Assembly (NCBI RefSeq): GCF_024655635.1 | Contig: NZ_JANLGI010000014.1 | Coordinates: 90,016 to 154,015, forward strand | DNA from: Allobosea sp. 47.2.35 | GTDB taxonomy: Bacteria; Pseudomonadota; Alphaproteobacteria; Rhizobiales; Beijerinckiaceae | Reading direction: 5' to 3' | Length of the DNA stretch: 64,000 nucleotides | Part shown: positions 36,517 to 46,100 of the stretch, piece by piece | Position numbering within the stretch: position 1 is the first letter of the stretch | How the letters are laid out: the number at the start of each line of letters is the position of its first letter | Made by a program: the position numbers and the translations under genes | Notes under the pieces: generated by a model | The model's input: only the letters and a program-made list of their open reading frames with translations | What the model was told of the DNA's origin: nothing | Databases searched by the model: none

Positions 36517-37585
36517 GCCCGAACTGCGCGCCGATGCGTGCGTGACGATGCGTGATCCAGCGGCCATGCTGGAGCGGCTCTGCGCGCATTTCGTCGAGCA
36601 CGGCACGGTGACGCATCACGACAGGGGCGTCCGCCTCGAAGGTCGTTTCGGCGCTGTGGAACTCTGCTCCGCCGCCGGCGCCCTCGACATCGCCGTGACG
36701 AACCCGAACGAGACCTATCTCTTCGTCGTCACCTCCTCGGTCGCCGAGCACCTGCATGAATTCGCCGAAGGCGAGACCCTTAAGGTCGGCTGGCGCGGCA
36801 ACTTGCCCGAGCAGCCGCGGATTCCATACTTTCGCGAAGCGGTGGTGCGCGAGGCCTATGACATCACCCCCGCAATGCGCCGCGTCATCCTGTCCTGTGA
36901 GGACACCGCGCATTTCGAGAGCGGTGGCCTGCATGTCAGCGTGCTGATCCCGCCGTCGGGGCGCGAGCCGGTCTGGCCGGGCGTCGGGCCGGATAATCGG
37001 GTGATCTGGCCGTCCGGCGCGGACGAGCTGATCAGGCGCATCTACACGATCCGCTTCATCGATCATCAGCGCCGGGAACTCGCCATCGACGTGGTGCTGC
37101 ATGATTCCTCGCCCGGATCGACCTGGGCCCGCAATGCGATGCCTGGCGACCGCGTCGGCCTGCTCGGGCCGGGCGGCGGCGATGTCGTTGCGGCCGACTG
37201 GTATCTGCTCTGCGGCGACGAGACCGCACTGCCGGCGATCGCCCGTATCGCTGCCGAGTTGCCCACCGCGGCGCGGGCTAAGATCGTCATCGAGATCGCC
37301 GATCGCGCCGAGCAGCAGGCGTTGTCCTCGCATGCCGCGATCGACGTCACCTGGCTCCACCGCGGCGATGCTCCGGCCGGGACCACCGACCTTCTGCCGC
37401 AGGCCGTCATGGGCGCGGCCCGACCGGAGGGCGACAACCCCTTCGTCTTCGTCGGTTGCGAGCAGTCCGCGGCGCGGGCGATCCGCAAGCATCTGCGCAG
37501 CGCATGGAAGCTGCCGAAGGATCGCCATCTCGTCGCCGCCTATTGGCGCCGCGGCCATGCCGATGCCCACGATCACGGCGAGTAG
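36509..37585 (+). CDS. DUF2218 domain fused to siderophore-interacting (SIP) flavoprotein reductase
   Basis: A 358-residue fusion. Residues 1-98 are a DUF2218 domain with LCxHF (Cys25, His27) and HLxxF (His81-Phe85). Residues ~105-225 form a SIP FAD-binding barrel with the RxYT flavin motif (Arg177-Thr180), and ~230-350 a SIP NAD(P)H-binding tail. SIP proteins reduce ferric siderophores in the cytoplasm to release iron. ATG 36509 has GGAGG about 9 bp upstream. The start lies inside the end of the permease gene. A separate DUF2218 protein is encoded at 42785. Confidence 0.9.
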   Translation: MAEPELRADACVTMRDPAAMLERLCAHFVEHGTVTHHDRGVRLEGRFGAVELCSAAGALDIAVTNPNETYLFVVTSSVAEHLHEFAEGETLKVGWRGNLPEQPRIPYFREAVVREAYDITPAMRRVILSCEDTAHFESGGLHVSVLIPPSGREPVWPGVGPDNRVIWPSGADELIRRIYTIRFIDHQRRELAIDVVLHDSSPGSTWARNAMPGDRVGLLGPGGGDVVAADWYLLCGDETALPAIARIAAELPTAARAKIVIEIADRAEQQALSSHAAIDVTWLHRGDAPAGTTDLLPQAVMGAARPEGDNPFVFVGCEQSAARAIRKHLRSAWKLPKDRHLVAAYWRRGHADAHDHGE

Positions 37586-37625
37586 TCGAGGTGGCGTACG
37601 AAGCCCCGAAGGTTCTCAGTCTTAA

Positions 37626-37642
37626 ATTAGCATTGCTCTAAT
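37626..37642. promoter_or_regulatory. ICE-like palindrome upstream of the FecI-type sigma gene
   Basis: ATTAG-N7-CTAAT is a perfect inverted repeat in a 17-bp frame, the same length as the Irr box at 31286. It is weaker against TTTAGAA-N3-TTCTAAA, with four mismatches. The surrounding 139 bp are AT-rich. It lies 83-99 bp upstream of the sigma-factor start. Confidence 0.35.
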
Positions 37643-37724
37643 CTATTGATCTTGCAGTATTTTTGCTTGTTATTCTGTTGCTCTTGCCAGCATAAGCGCG
37701 GTTACAGCCACGAGCCGCGCGGGT

Positions 37725-38234
37725 ATGAGCGACAAGACAGCCGGAATCGCCGCGATCTATGCCGCCGAGCAGCACAAGCTGCAGCTACGGCTGATCCGGC
37801 GCGGGCTCGATGCGCAGCAGGCTTCCGATGCCGTGCAGGATATCTTCCTGCGCCTGCTCCGGTCCCCGCCAGCCGAATTGCGTGATCCAGGCGCCTATCT
37901 GCGCCGCTCGGCCGATACGATGGCGGTCGATCACTGGCGCCGGCAGCAGCGCCATACCGCTCTGTTCGAGCCCTTGCCGCCCGAGGCTCCGGCGGTAAGC
38001 GACGAGGTGGCATCCCTGGAAGGGCAGCTTCTCGCAAGCGAGCGCGACAGGCGCCTGCGCCGGGCGATCGAGGCGTTGCCGCCGCGCAGCCGCGAGGTCT
38101 TGCTGCTGCACAAGTATGAGGGGCTGAGCTATGCCGACATCGGCCTGCGGCTCGGCATCGCCCGCAACACCGTTATGGTCCATCTCGCGAATGCCATGCG
38201 CAGCCTTCGCGCCGCTTTGCGCTCATCCGACTAA
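37725..38234 (+). CDS. FecI-type ECF RNA polymerase sigma factor
   Basis: A 169-residue ECF sigma factor with region 2 (DAVQDIFLRLLR, then YLRRSADTMAVDHWRR) and region 4 helix-turn-helix (LPPRSREVLLLHKYEGLSYADIGLRLGIARNTVMVHL). It precedes a FecR-type regulator and an STN-bearing TonB receptor, the classical cell-surface signalling triad, so it should drive the receptor promoter when the ligand is bound. Confidence 0.9.
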   Translation: MSDKTAGIAAIYAAEQHKLQLRLIRRGLDAQQASDAVQDIFLRLLRSPPAELRDPGAYLRRSADTMAVDHWRRQQRHTALFEPLPPEAPAVSDEVASLEGQLLASERDRRLRRAIEALPPRSREVLLLHKYEGLSYADIGLRLGIARNTVMVHLANAMRSLRAALRSSD

Positions 38235-38330
38235 TGCATCCGGCGGCGCGGATCGTCTATTGAGAAAGGCTTCGTCCGGTTGCCAGAGCGGCCCTCGGCC
38301 GCAAAGGTGGATTCGGCTCGGGATAGGGCG

Positions 38331-39290
38331 ATGGCAGATCAGGCTGAGGAAACACCGGACGAGCGGGCCTTGCAGTGGTTCGTGCGGCTGCGCGATGGCG
38401 AGGCCGATGTGGCCTTGCGCCGGGATTTCGATGCCTGGCTGGCGGCGAGCCCCGATCATGCACGTGCCTGGACGGAGCTCGAGACGCTCTGGTCCGATCT
38501 CGATCGTCTCACCCCCCTGAAGGCAGCTGAGACCGCGCCTCCCGTTCACACAGCTGTTCCGGCGAGGCCGAGGCGCTGGCGGCAGGTCGCTTTCGCTCTG
38601 GCGGCATCGCTGGTCGTGGCCGCAGGCATCATGGGCGTCCTCGCCCAGTCCGGCCGCTTCGCGGATTTCCGGACGGCGGCCGGCGAGCGCCGCACGATCG
38701 CGCTTGCCGACGGCTCGCAGGTCGAGCTCGCCCCGGCCTCCGCGATCGATGTCGACCTGACCGGCTCGCGCCGGATGATCAGGCTCGTCTCCGGTCAGGC
38801 TTTTTTCACCGTCGCGAAGGACTCGGCCCGGCCATTCTCGGTGGCGGCGCGGGGCGGCACCGTGACGGCGCTCGGCACGGCCTTCGACGTCAAGCTCGGG
38901 CTGGGCTCGGCGGTCGCGGTCGCGGTCGATGAAAGCCGGGTCAAGGTCGAGCTGCCCGGCGCGGCCGGTGTTGTCGTCGGCCAGGGCCAGGGCGTCGGCT
39001 ACGAGGGCGAGACCATCTCGCCGCCGGGCCCGCTCGATCCCGGCGAGATCGGTGACTGGCGCCGGGGCCGGCTGGTCTTCCATGACGTCCGGCTCGCGGA
39101 AGCCGTGGCCGACCTCGAGCGGTATGGCGGCGGGCGCATCGGCATCCTCTCGCGGGAAGCGGGCCAGCGCCGCGTGACGGCCGTGCTCGATGCGCGCGAT
39201 CCGGCCGGGGGGCTGGACATGCTCGCCGGCGGCCTGGGGTTGCGTGTGGTCCGCCCCTTCGCCTGGCTCACCCTGCTTCTTCCCGCCTGA
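38331..39290 (+). CDS. FecR-type anti-sigma / transmembrane signal transducer
   Basis: A 319-residue FecR family protein. The N-terminal cytoplasmic anti-sigma part (about residues 10-50, ALQWFVRLRDGE, WLAASPDHARAW) is followed by one membrane helix near residues 84-104 and a periplasmic FecR domain (RTAAGERRTIALADGSQVEL), then a C-terminal receptor-contact region. ATG 38331 has GGATAGGG upstream; the open frame extends back to TTG 38280 without family residues. It should transmit the signal from the STN domain of the next gene product to the sigma factor. Confidence 0.88.
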   Translation: MADQAEETPDERALQWFVRLRDGEADVALRRDFDAWLAASPDHARAWTELETLWSDLDRLTPLKAAETAPPVHTAVPARPRRWRQVAFALAASLVVAAGIMGVLAQSGRFADFRTAAGERRTIALADGSQVELAPASAIDVDLTGSRRMIRLVSGQAFFTVAKDSARPFSVAARGGTVTALGTAFDVKLGLGSAVAVAVDESRVKVELPGAAGVVVGQGQGVGYEGETISPPGPLDPGEIGDWRRGRLVFHDVRLAEAVADLERYGGGRIGILSREAGQRRVTAVLDARDPAGGLDMLAGGLGLRVVRPFAWLTLLLPA

Positions 39291-39338
39291 AAATTTTTCC
39301 GCACTGCACTAATGAGTCCGGCCACTACCGGCGTCTTA
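39289..39338 (+). promoter_or_regulatory. Candidate FecI-type promoter region of the STN-bearing receptor
   Basis: GAAAATTTTTCC at 39289-39300 is an A/T block straddling the fecR stop, and CGTCTTA at 39332-39338 resembles the CGTC -10 element of FecI-class ECF promoters. The spacing between them is too long for a normal -35, so only the CGTC element is proposed as promoter core. Confidence 0.3.
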
Positions 39339-39341
39339 CCC

Positions 39342-39374
39342 TTGCGAGGGCCGGAATCGTCTCGACCCTCGCAA
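39342..39374 (+). promoter_or_regulatory. Leader hairpin before the STN-bearing receptor
   Basis: TTGCGAGGG and CCCTCGCAA form a perfect 9-bp inverted repeat with a 15-nt loop, ending 17 nt before the receptor start codon. In mRNA it would place a stem next to the ribosome site (GGGGATC). As DNA it could be an operator. Confidence 0.45.
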
Positions 39375-39391
39375 TGTTTTGGGGATCGACA

Positions 39392-41665
39392 ATGGGTATT
39401 CGGGTCGGAGCGCGGCTTGTCCGCCAGGCGAGACTGGCTGCGGCGCTGTGCGGAACCGCTCTGGCGGCGGGAATCGTCAGCTTGCCGGCGATGGCGCAGT
39501 CCGCCCGGACGCTCGACATCCCCGCGCAGCCCGTTTCCTCCGCGCTGATCGCCTTCTCGCGCCAGACCGGCATCGCGGTCGTCGCTCCGGCCTCGGCCAC
39601 CGCCGGCAAGCGCTCCGCAGCGGTCAATGGTGCCTTGTCGTCGGAAGCGGCCCTGTCCCGGCTGCTCGCCGGCACCGGCCTGAATTTCCGCTTCACCAGC
39701 GCGACCAGCGTGACAATCAGCGCCGCGGGATCGGCCGGCGCTGCCGGTGGAGCGGTTCCGGAAGGCGCCATCGCGCTCGACACGATCGACGTCGCGGGTA
39801 ACCCGCTGGCGCGCGGCGGCGTTGCCGAGATCCTGATCGGCCCGCGCGAGCTCGAGCGCCGGAACCCGACCGACATCCGCGATGTCTTCGGCGGCGAGCC
39901 GCGCGTGAAGGTCGGCGGCTCCACGCCGATGTCGCAGAAGGTCTATGTCAACGGCGTCGAGGAGACCAATCTCGCCGTTACCATCGACGGCAGCCGGCAG
40001 AACAACAAGGTCTTCCACCATAACGGCACGACGCTGATCGATCCCTCCTTCCTCAAGGCGGCGCGGATCGATGCCGGCGTGGCCCCGGCCGATGCCGGCC
40101 CCGGCGCGCTGGCCGGCGCCATCGCCTATGAGACCAAGGATGCGCGCGACTTCCTTACCGGCAACGGCGTCGGCGCCTTCGCCAAGACGCAGTTCAACAC
40201 CAACGGCTCGGTCTTCACCAACAGCCTGTCCGGCTATGCCCGCTACGAGGGCTTCGATGTTCTCGCCTATGGCACCATCGGCAAGGGCGACAACTACAAG
40301 GCGGGCGACGGCCGCGAGGTGCTCGGCACCCAGACGGACCTGCTGAGCGGACTCTTCAAGCTCGGCTGGGAAGCGCCGACCGGCGATCGTTTCCAGATCA
40401 GCCATGAGCGCGTCCGCGACGACGCGCTCCGGCCGTTCCGCGGCAATATCGGCTTCATCACCGGCCGCCCGGCCTGGGAGCCGCGCGTCCGCCGCTACGA
40501 GATCGACCGGCAGAACACGGTCTTCACCTATAGTCGGACGTCGCCGATCGGTCTCTGGGACCCGAAGGCCGTCATCGCCTATAGCCGCACCGATGTGGAC
40601 ACGCCGATTTTCGAGCGGCCGGTGGGCAGCAATCCGCTCCCCGTCACCTATCCCGGCACCGGCGTCACCGACAGCTTCAACGGCAAGTTCGAGAACCGCT
40701 TCGGCTTCGGCGAGTTCGGCAACGTCGTCGCCGGCGTCGATTTCTACAAGGACAAGGCGCTCTACAAGGACCGCAATTACCGCGTCAGCGAGAAGGCCAG
40801 CAATCTCGGCGTCTACGCGCAGGCACGGCTGAAGCCGTTCGAGCGCATGCGCCTGTCCTTCGGCCTGCGTGGCGACCGGCAATGGTTCACTGGCACGACC
40901 GGGCAGGAATTCGACAATTCCGGCCTGTCGCGCAACATCTCGGCCGAGTTCGACCTCATCCCCGAGCACCTGACGGTTCGCGCCGGCTACTCCCATGTCT
41001 GGGGTGGCGTGCAGTTGGCCGAGAACTTCATCATGAACACCGCCTGGCGTTATGGCCGCGGCGTCCGGCCGGTCCACTCGGACAACGTGATCGCCGGCCT
41101 CGTCGGGCGCTGGAACGGCTTCACCTTGGAAGGTTCGGTCTTCCGCACCGAGCTGGAGAATGCCCGCGCCGCCCGCTTCGCCGTCGCCAGCGCCACCTTG
41201 GCGCGCGAGATCGAGTCGCAGGGCTACGAGATCGGCCTCGGCTATGCCTGGGAGGACGGCTATATCCGCGGCAAGTATGCCAGCGTCGATGTCCGGATCG
41301 ACGGGCAGCGTGCGGACTCCGATACCGGCACCTATCTTGCCACCCCGATCGGCGACGTCTTCACGCTGACGGCAGCGCATACCTTCAAGCAATGGGGCGT
41401 GACCGTAGGCGCCGATGTCGAGATCGTGCGCGACTACAAGAAGGTCGCCCCGGGCAACCTGCCGCTCAAGGGCTACGAAGTCGTCAACCTCTTCGCCGAG
41501 TACAAGCCGCTGCAGATGCCGAATCTGACCTTCCGTGCCGAGGTCAAGAACCTGCTCGACCAGACCTATGCCGACCGCGCCACCTACGGCCAGGAATTCG
41601 GCACGGTGACGCCGCTCTACCAGCCCGGCCGCGCGTTCGTGCTCAGCGCCTCGGCCCGCTTCTGA
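39392..41665 (+). CDS. TonB-dependent receptor with N-terminal STN signalling domain
   Basis: A 757-residue outer-membrane receptor. A signal peptide ends about AMAQ (residue 36). An STN domain follows at ~40-105 (LDIPAQPVSSALIAFSRQTGIAV), then the TonB-box-like LDTIDV, plug and barrel ending ASARF. The plug (VYVNGVEETNLAVTIDGSRQ) places it near haem/haemoglobin-transferrin type receptors, but the FRAP and NPNL motifs of true haem receptors are not seen. The STN domain should signal through the adjacent FecR/FecI pair. ATG 39392 follows GGGGATC; ATG 39374 is an alternative. Confidence 0.88.
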   Translation: MGIRVGARLVRQARLAAALCGTALAAGIVSLPAMAQSARTLDIPAQPVSSALIAFSRQTGIAVVAPASATAGKRSAAVNGALSSEAALSRLLAGTGLNFRFTSATSVTISAAGSAGAAGGAVPEGAIALDTIDVAGNPLARGGVAEILIGPRELERRNPTDIRDVFGGEPRVKVGGSTPMSQKVYVNGVEETNLAVTIDGSRQNNKVFHHNGTTLIDPSFLKAARIDAGVAPADAGPGALAGAIAYETKDARDFLTGNGVGAFAKTQFNTNGSVFTNSLSGYARYEGFDVLAYGTIGKGDNYKAGDGREVLGTQTDLLSGLFKLGWEAPTGDRFQISHERVRDDALRPFRGNIGFITGRPAWEPRVRRYEIDRQNTVFTYSRTSPIGLWDPKAVIAYSRTDVDTPIFERPVGSNPLPVTYPGTGVTDSFNGKFENRFGFGEFGNVVAGVDFYKDKALYKDRNYRVSEKASNLGVYAQARLKPFERMRLSFGLRGDRQWFTGTTGQEFDNSGLSRNISAEFDLIPEHLTVRAGYSHVWGGVQLAENFIMNTAWRYGRGVRPVHSDNVIAGLVGRWNGFTLEGSVFRTELENARAARFAVASATLAREIESQGYEIGLGYAWEDGYIRGKYASVDVRIDGQRADSDTGTYLATPIGDVFTLTAAHTFKQWGVTVGADVEIVRDYKKVAPGNLPLKGYEVVNLFAEYKPLQMPNLTFRAEVKNLLDQTYADRATYGQEFGTVTPLYQPGRAFVLSASARF

Positions 41666-42774
41666 TGCGTCTGGCCGGCATCCTCGCCCTGCTGGCCCTG
41701 CTGCTGCCCTCGCTGGCGAGCGGGCGGGAGCTGGTCGATCTCGCCGGCCGCACGGTCGCCGTGCCCGACAAGGTCGAGCGCATCATCATCGGCGAGGGGC
41801 GCCATCTGCCGGCGCTCGCCATCCTCGACCGGGCCGACCCCGTGGCGCGGCTCGTCGGCATGATGGGCGATTACGAGGCGGTCGATCCGATCAGCTACCA
41901 GCGTTATCGCGAGCGCTTCCCGGCGCTCGACGCGGTCAAGCGGATCGGGCGCAACACGCGCGATACCTTCAGCATCGAGCAGGCGATCTCGGCAGCACCT
42001 CAGGTCGCGATCTTCGGGCTCTACGGCCATGGCCCGGATACCCGCTCCGGCGAGGTCATTCGCGCGCTGGAGGCGGCCGGCGTCGCCATCGTCTTCATCG
42101 ATTTCCGCAGCGACCCGCTGGTCAACACCCCGAAATCCATGGAGCTGCTCGGCGCGCTGCTCGGCCGCGAAGCCGAGGCCGCCGAATTCATCGCGGCCTG
42201 GCGGGCGGCACTGGCCACCGTCACGGACCGGCTGGCCGCGGCCAAGCCGAAGCCCGCGCGCGTCTTCGTCGAGAGCCGGGTCGGGCTTGGCACCGGCTGC
42301 TGCGAGACCATGACGCGGGGCATGATGGGGCGCTTCGTCACCGCGGCCGGCGGCGTCAACATCGCCGACGCGCTCATTCCGGGCGAGGCCGGCGTGGTCA
42401 ATCTGGAATGGCTGATCACGAACCCACCCGAAATCTATATCGGCACGGCGATCGGCAACGGCTTGCAGCCTGCCGATGCGCCTTGGCTCGCGCTCGGCCC
42501 CGGGGTCGATGCGGCGCGGGCGCACGAGCTTCTCGCCCGTTCGCTGACGCGCACCGGCATCGCCGGGCTCGACCCCGTCCGGCAGGGGCGGGCCCATGCC
42601 GTCTGGCACCATTTCTACAATTCGCCCTACAACGTCGTCGCCGTGCAGGCCTTCGCGCAATGGCTGCACCCGCAGCTCTTCGCCGATCTTGACCCGAAGG
42701 CGCTGCTGGCGACGATGCAGCAACGCTTCCAGCCAGTGCCGCTGGACGGCACCTACTGGACGAGCCTGCGCTGA
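41665..42774 (+). CDS. Iron-chelate ABC binding protein
   Basis: A 369-residue periplasmic binding protein with a short signal peptide (MRLAGILALLALLLPSLASG). It has the helical backbone of the FecB/BtuF group (RELVDLAGRTVAVPDKVERI start). A vicinal Cys pair occurs at GLGTGCCETM near residues 207-216. It overlaps the receptor stop by 1 bp (TGATG), so both are co-translated. No permease or ATPase follows; it may share the FhuB/FhuC-like pair of the island. Confidence 0.85.
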   Translation: MRLAGILALLALLLPSLASGRELVDLAGRTVAVPDKVERIIIGEGRHLPALAILDRADPVARLVGMMGDYEAVDPISYQRYRERFPALDAVKRIGRNTRDTFSIEQAISAAPQVAIFGLYGHGPDTRSGEVIRALEAAGVAIVFIDFRSDPLVNTPKSMELLGALLGREAEAAEFIAAWRAALATVTDRLAAAKPKPARVFVESRVGLGTGCCETMTRGMMGRFVTAAGGVNIADALIPGEAGVVNLEWLITNPPEIYIGTAIGNGLQPADAPWLALGPGVDAARAHELLARSLTRTGIAGLDPVRQGRAHAVWHHFYNSPYNVVAVQAFAQWLHPQLFADLDPKALLATMQQRFQPVPLDGTYWTSLR

Positions 42775-42784
42775 GGTGAACGCC

Positions 42785-43096
42785 ATGACCGATCCATCGA
42801 ACCGGCAGCACAGTCATGCGGAGGTCGCGACCGCCAACGCCTCGCGCTATCTCCAGCAGCTCTGCAAGCATTTCGGCCACAAGGTCGAGGCCAGCTTCGA
42901 CGAGAAGGCGGGGATCGTCCGGTTCTCGATCGGCGATTGCCGGCTCCTCGCGGAAGGCGAGGTGCTGCGCCTCGCGCTCGACGCGCCCGACGCCGAGGCG
43001 CTGCTTCAGTTGCAGGACGTGGTTGCAAGCCACCTCGTGCGCTTTGCCTTCCGCGAGCCGCTCGTTGTCGAATGGCGACCGGGGCCGGCCGCATAG
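42785..43096 (+). CDS. Stand-alone DUF2218 protein
   Basis: A 103-residue soluble protein made of one DUF2218 domain. Its LCxHF (Cys27, His29) and HLxxF (His83-Phe87) line up with the fusion protein at 36509 with the same 56-residue spacing between Cys and His. It follows the binding-protein gene by 10 bp in the FecI-FecR-receptor-binding protein operon. Function is not established; context and the SIP fusion suggest handling of iron or siderophore after uptake. Confidence 0.85.
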   Translation: MTDPSNRQHSHAEVATANASRYLQQLCKHFGHKVEASFDEKAGIVRFSIGDCRLLAEGEVLRLALDAPDAEALLQLQDVVASHLVRFAFREPLVVEWRPGPAA

Positions 43097-43156
43097 AAGC
43101 GTCAAGCTGCGGCGAGGTTGCCGGGCGGCGCGAACACGTGTGGCCGAAGGGCTGAC

Positions 43157-46100
43157 TCAGAACCTGACGGCAAACCGTGCATTGAAAGCGTGGTCGGACG
43201 CACGCTGCGCGAGCTGGCCGTCATAGGCCATCGAGATGTCTGCATCGGCTGTGAGGTTCAGCGCCAGGCTGGCGCCGACCGCGAGCGTATTGCGTGCGAT
43301 CGGCGTGCCCGCGATCGAAAACGGTGCTCCCCCGGAGAAGGCATGCTGCGACAGCGGCGTCACGTCGCCCGTCGCATGCCGCCAGCCGAGCGTGCCGCCC
43401 AGCCGCATGGCCGTGTTGCCGAGATCGAAGCGCGTCTCGGCGCGCAGGCCGAGCGTGGCGAAGGTGACCGACGTGCTCTGCGCCCTGGCGGAAAGCGCGG
43501 CGACGCCACCCGTCTCGGCGAAGTCTCCGCTGCGGAGATTGACATAGGCGAGATTGGCGAAGGGCTCGAAGGCGACCCGGCCAAGGTCGAAGCGATGGGC
43601 GATCTCGCCGAAGGCCTGAAAGCTGCGGGCGTCGTAGTCCGAGCGCAGCGCCTCGCCGAACCCGGAAAAGGCGGCGGTGCGTCGCGTTGAAAGCTCATGC
43701 CAGGCGTAGGTGGCCGCGCCGGTCAGGCGGAAGCCGCCGAGTTCCGCGCCGCCATAGAGGCCGACATGGTAGTTGTCCGCCGTGCCCTGAGATCCGCGGC
43801 CCGCAACCTCGAATGTCGAGCGTGAATAGCCGGCCAATGCGCCGATCCGCGCGCCCGATGCCAATGGAATGTCGAAGCCCGCAAGAAGGCCACCGCTCGA
43901 ACGCGTGACGGACGCGGCATTGCCGTCGCCGCGTGTCTGGCCCCAGGAGCCGAAGCCGCGCGCCCAGAGGGCGAAGCCCTCGCCGGCCGGCGCGGCGACG
44001 GCACCTTGTCCGGAGGCATAGGCCAGCGTCGCGATGCGGGGGGCTCCGATCCCGTCGAAGACGGCCAGAAGCCGGTCCGAGACGGCGCCCCGCACCGCCT
44101 GGCTGCCCTCGATCACCACCGCCTTGGCCGTGGCATGGATCTCGCCGGACAGGCTGTCATAGGCGCGCCGCGCTTCCGTCACGTCGCGCAACTGTGTGAA
44201 GCTCAGCCAGAGCGGGTGAGTATCGCCAAGGCTTTGCAGGCCGAGCGCCGTCTGGGCCTGGTTGCGCGTCTGTGCGATCGCGGCGAAGGACAGGTCGTTG
44301 CGCAGCAGGGTCAGGCTGACTGTGTTCGCGTCATAGTCGAGCCGCGGATCGAGAAAGAGGTAGCGGGAGTTAACCCCGTCGAAGCGGCCCTCGACGCCTT
44401 GGTCTGCGGTGATGATGGTATAGCGCTGGTTCGGCCGGTACAGGCCGTCTTCGCCGACATGCACCACCGAGCCGCCGAAGAGGCGCGCCTTGCCGCTGGC
44501 ATGGATCAGGTCGCTCGACGTGCCGCCCGGGCTGACCTCGACCTCGTAGGTCGCGCCCCGCTCGAAGCGGATGTCGCCGGTGACAGAGAGCGTGCCGATC
44601 GAGTCGCCCGGCGCGATCGCGCCGCCGGACTGGATGATGGTCGGGCCGACCGTGCCGCTGCCTTGCAGCCGTCCGCCAGCCAGAATGTCGAGGCCGCCGC
44701 CGAGCGTGCCGTTGACCACCAGCGTGCCTGCGGAGACCGTGGTGGACCCGGCGAAGCCTGAGCTGTTGCCGGTCAGGGTCAGCGTTCCGCGACCCTCCTT
44801 GACGAGGTTGCCGTTGCCGCCGATCGAGCCTCCGAAGGCAAAGCCCGTGCCGGCGGCGGTGTCGATCGTGCCCGTGCCGGAAACCGTCATCGGGCGGTTG
44901 CTGGCGAAGTCGGCGAGCGTGGCCAGCCGGCCACCGCCGTCGAAGGCGAGGGTGGAGCCGGCTTGGCCGAGATTGGCGTCGGCGATGACGGCCAACGTGC
45001 CGTCGCGGATCACCGCACCGCCAGAATAGGAATTCGTGCCGGTCAGAAGCAATGTGCCGGCGCCCTCCTTCAGCAGGCGGCCGCTTCCCGTGATGGACCC
45101 GGCATAGAGGCTGTCATCCGCCTGCCGGACCATCAGATTGGCGCTTCCGAGGGCAATCTCGCCGCCGGTGCCGGCCACCAGGCGCATCGACAGGTCATGG
45201 CCGTTGAGATCGAGCTTGCCGCCGGTCAATAGCCAGTCGGTCATGCCCGGCAAGACCATGCTGGCGCCAGCCTGCACGGTGCCGGCTGTGATCAGCGTGC
45301 CGCCCGCCCAGCTGTTGTTACCGGTGAGAAGAAGCGTGCCGTCGCCCCATTTGATCAGGCCGCCAGCGCCACTCACCGGGCCGGACAGCGCCAATGTCGT
45401 GCCGGCATTCGTCTCGATGGCGCCGGTGCCGCGCAGTACGACGGCCCGGCTGCTCGCCATGTTCGCGGTGGTGTGAAGCGCGCCGCTGTCGAGGGTAAGG
45501 TCGCCGCTGCCTGCGCCGAGATTGCCATCGGCCGAAATCTGCAAGGTCCCGCTCGAAACGATCGTGCCGCCGCTATAGCTGTTCGCGCCGCCCAGGATCA
45601 GCAGGCCGTCGCCGGTCTTCTCCAGCCCGGCCGTGCCCGTGATCGTGGCATTGATCCGCGCCGTCTCGCCGTCGAGCACGCGGATCTCCGGCGTCGTGAT
45701 GACGACGCCGCCATTGTTGTAGCCATGCAGGTTGAGGCTGTCCCCGGTCAGCGTGTAGTCGCCGCCTGCGAATTGCAGCCCGACGGCACTCAGGGGGCCG
45801 TTGCTATGGTCGAGCGTGACGATGCCCCCGGGACCGCGGAACACACCGTAGCCGCCGCCCCACGATGTGGTCGTCGAACCGCCGAGATTGAACCAGTTTG
45901 GATTGGCGGCACTCCAGACGCCGTCTGCGCCGCCGGCCGATGTCGTGCCCCAGAGTTGCAGGATGTTCAGGCCGTTCGCGCCGACGAGGACATCGACCTT
46001 GCCGGCTTGCGAGGCATCGACCTGGTAGGTGTAGGCGACCGGCCCGGTCGACGGCATCGTCCCGATGACGAAGGTGCCGTTCGATGGGCTCAGCGCGCCG

